From contig JAQGPB010000017.1 in NCBI GenBank assembly GCA_028293265.1, positions 1 through 6,144 of the forward strand: DNA of 6,144 bases. Reading direction: 5' to 3'. Positions within the stretch are counted from its first letter, which is position 1. Each line of letters begins with the position of its first letter. The stretch is from Pedosphaera sp. Its GTDB lineage: Bacteria; Verrucomicrobiota; Verrucomicrobiae; Limisphaerales; Pedosphaeraceae. The position numbers were made by a program, and so were the translations under genes. Shown one piece after another: positions 4,766 through 6,144 of the stretch. The notes beneath the pieces are model-generated. The model did no database searches and was not told the DNA's origin. It saw only the letters and a list, made by a program, of their open reading frames with translations.

Positions 4766-6144
4766 ATGAAAAAATCATTCACACTATCGGGATTGGCCGC
4801 GCTGCTCGCCATGGGAGCGCAGGCTCAGAGCACCAACCTTACCATCCCACCAAGCAAAATCGCCGTGTTCAAAGGGGGAGACGCAACGGGGATTTACAAC
4901 ATCAGCACAGCGCGGGTGCAGCCGTGTTTCGTGCAAATTTATGACACGGTCACAAACAATCAGGCGGTGCCTTTGGTGTCGGTGGCTTTGCCAACGAATG
5001 CTCCCGATGGGATTTGGATGAATGATCACGCCGGTTCGGAAGGCGGCGGGATCTCGCGTTCCGTCAACCGTGAGTTTCTGGCGCTGCAAGGCTATACGGG
5101 CAATATTCTGAGCCCCACCGCCGCCAAGCCTTCTTCGGATACAACTGTGTATCGCGGTTTTGGCGTGTTGGACGCTTTTGGAAATGAACATGTGATTTAT
5201 TCCGACCTGGCCAATTGGTTTGGACTGCCGCCCGGAGTGACGCAGAATAATCCGACCGGCCTGGCGACAACCGATGGCACAAACTTTTGGGGCACGGGCA
5301 ATGTGACCGGGACCAGTTCGGAAGCCGCCGGCACCCTGTTCTACAATGCCAGCGTGTCTTCGACCCCGCTCGAACTTCAAAACTACATCCAAGCTGCGGC
5401 AGAGGCTCGCATCATCGGTGGCACGCTGTATGTGGTCGTGCCGGGCCAGGGAGTTTATAATTTCCTCGATCCCAACAACAATGACGCGGTGGTGCCATTG
5501 CCGTATGATCCGAATGTTGCGAATCCGGTTGAACATATTGTCCTGACCAACCTGTTCCTGAACTGGGGCAGCACGTTTAAAAACATCGCCAACTTTGACA
5601 TGAATCCGCAGGGCACCGTTGCTTACGGCGCGGACCAAACCTTCGGCATCGTCAAATTCGTCAATACTACCGGCGTCTGGCAGCAGGCGCCGTATTACTT
5701 CGGCTCCACCAATATTGGCACAGCCAAACAGAAGGTCGCCACACAGGGTTGCTTTGGCATTTGCGTGGATTTCAGCGGCGCAAATCCGATTATTTATGCG
5801 ACGACGATGGAAACCGGCACCACGCCCGTCAATAATGCGCAGGGAAATCCGAACCAGAACCGCCTGATCCGCATCTTGGACACGGGCGTCAACCCGGGCA
5901 CCAATCTGGTGGCGCAAACCTTGGCCACAGCCTCCACGACCAATGAAACTTTTCGCGGGATTGATTTCACTCCCGACCTGAGCCCTTTGATCACTTCGGA
6001 GCCGGCCGACTACAGCACGATCAACGGCGGCAGCGCGAGCTTCAGTGTGACGGCTGATTCCGTTTATGCCCTGAGCTACCAATGGCTGCAAAATTCCCTG
6101 GTTTTGGCGAATGCGACCAATGCCGTGTTGACGCTCAACAATCT
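4766..6144 (+). CDS. Secreted Ig-like-domain protein, 3' end beyond the window
   Basis: An exported protein open from ATG at 4766 to the window edge, with 459 codons visible and no stop. The N-terminus MKKSFTLSGLAALLAMGAQA is a classical signal peptide: basic start, hydrophobic core and AQA|Q cleavage near residue 21. Residues 22-400 are rich in Asn, Gly, Thr and aromatic residues. They contain repeated short strands such as GVWQQAPYYFG, CFGICVDFSG, IIYATTMETG and FRGIDFTPD, which suggest a beta-propeller-like or other all-beta module, though I cannot name a family. From about residue 406, SPLITSEPADYSTINGGSAS followed by YQWLQNSLVL matches the start of a bacterial Ig-like domain, cut off by the window end. 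Such proteins in Verrucomicrobiota are usually long surface or extracellular proteins with several repeats; function here is unknown. The start has only a weak ribosome site (AGAAA). It diverges from the prepilin-type gene across 206 bp. Confidence 0.88.
   Translation, partial: MKKSFTLSGLAALLAMGAQAQSTNLTIPPSKIAVFKGGDATGIYNISTARVQPCFVQIYDTVTNNQAVPLVSVALPTNAPDGIWMNDHAGSEGGGISRSVNREFLALQGYTGNILSPTAAKPSSDTTVYRGFGVLDAFGNEHVIYSDLANWFGLPPGVTQNNPTGLATTDGTNFWGTGNVTGTSSEAAGTLFYNASVSSTPLELQNYIQAAAEARIIGGTLYVVVPGQGVYNFLDPNNNDAVVPLPYDPNVANPVEHIVLTNLFLNWGSTFKNIANFDMNPQGTVAYGADQTFGIVKFVNTTGVWQQAPYYFGSTNIGTAKQKVATQGCFGICVDFSGANPIIYATTMETGTTPVNNAQGNPNQNRLIRILDTGVNPGTNLVAQTLATASTTNETFRGIDFTPDLSPLITSEPADYSTINGGSASFSVTADSVYALSYQWLQNSLVLANATNAVLTLNN

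Noticed and set aside
4784..6091. 435-codon open frame on the - strand
   Set aside because: It lies opposite the Ig-domain protein, whose + strand frame has a signal peptide, Ig motif and sensible codons. The antisense product is low-complexity, has no recognisable domain and has no ribosome site.

Overview
The window reads as chromosomal DNA from a member of the Verrucomicrobiota, most likely near the Pedosphaera/Limisphaerales soil lineages. This is inferred from the combination of a pseudopilin-like protein with an H-X9-DG motif, a large secreted protein with an Ig-like domain, and gaps filled with heptanucleotide tandem repeats and CTCTCCCC-type dispersed repeats. No rRNA or other taxonomic marker is present, so the assignment is an inference.

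Layout. Positions 1-158 hold the 3' end of recA on the + strand. A compact composite inverted repeat (168-325) made of four small hairpins follows. From 348 to 4559 every gene is on the - strand. In genomic order these are an endonuclease/exonuclease/phosphatase-fold hydrolase (348-1124, possibly starting at 1310), S-methyl-5'-thioadenosine phosphorylase (1325-2188), a small basic protein of unknown function (2606-2908), a GNAT acetyltransferase (3015-3506) and a prepilin-type protein (3690-4559). A divergent promoter region (4560-4765) separates the last of these from a secreted Ig-domain protein on the + strand. That protein starts at 4766 and runs off the right end.

The genes do not form one obvious pathway. 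RecA acts in DNA repair, the phosphorylase in methionine/adenine salvage, and the acetyltransferase and hydrolase have no definable substrate. The prepilin-like protein and the Ig protein are both exported envelope or surface proteins, but their pairing may be chance. The - strand genes are separated by gaps holding repeats, so only the phosphorylase and the hydrolase are candidates for co-transcription.

I see no defence system, CRISPR array, tRNA, rRNA or intact mobile element. The most unusual content is the repeat landscape: a REPIN-like element after recA, two unrelated 7-bp tandem repeats next to gene starts, and two versions of a CTCTCCCC element that share ends but differ in the interior. 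The small basic protein is the best candidate for an undescribed gene.
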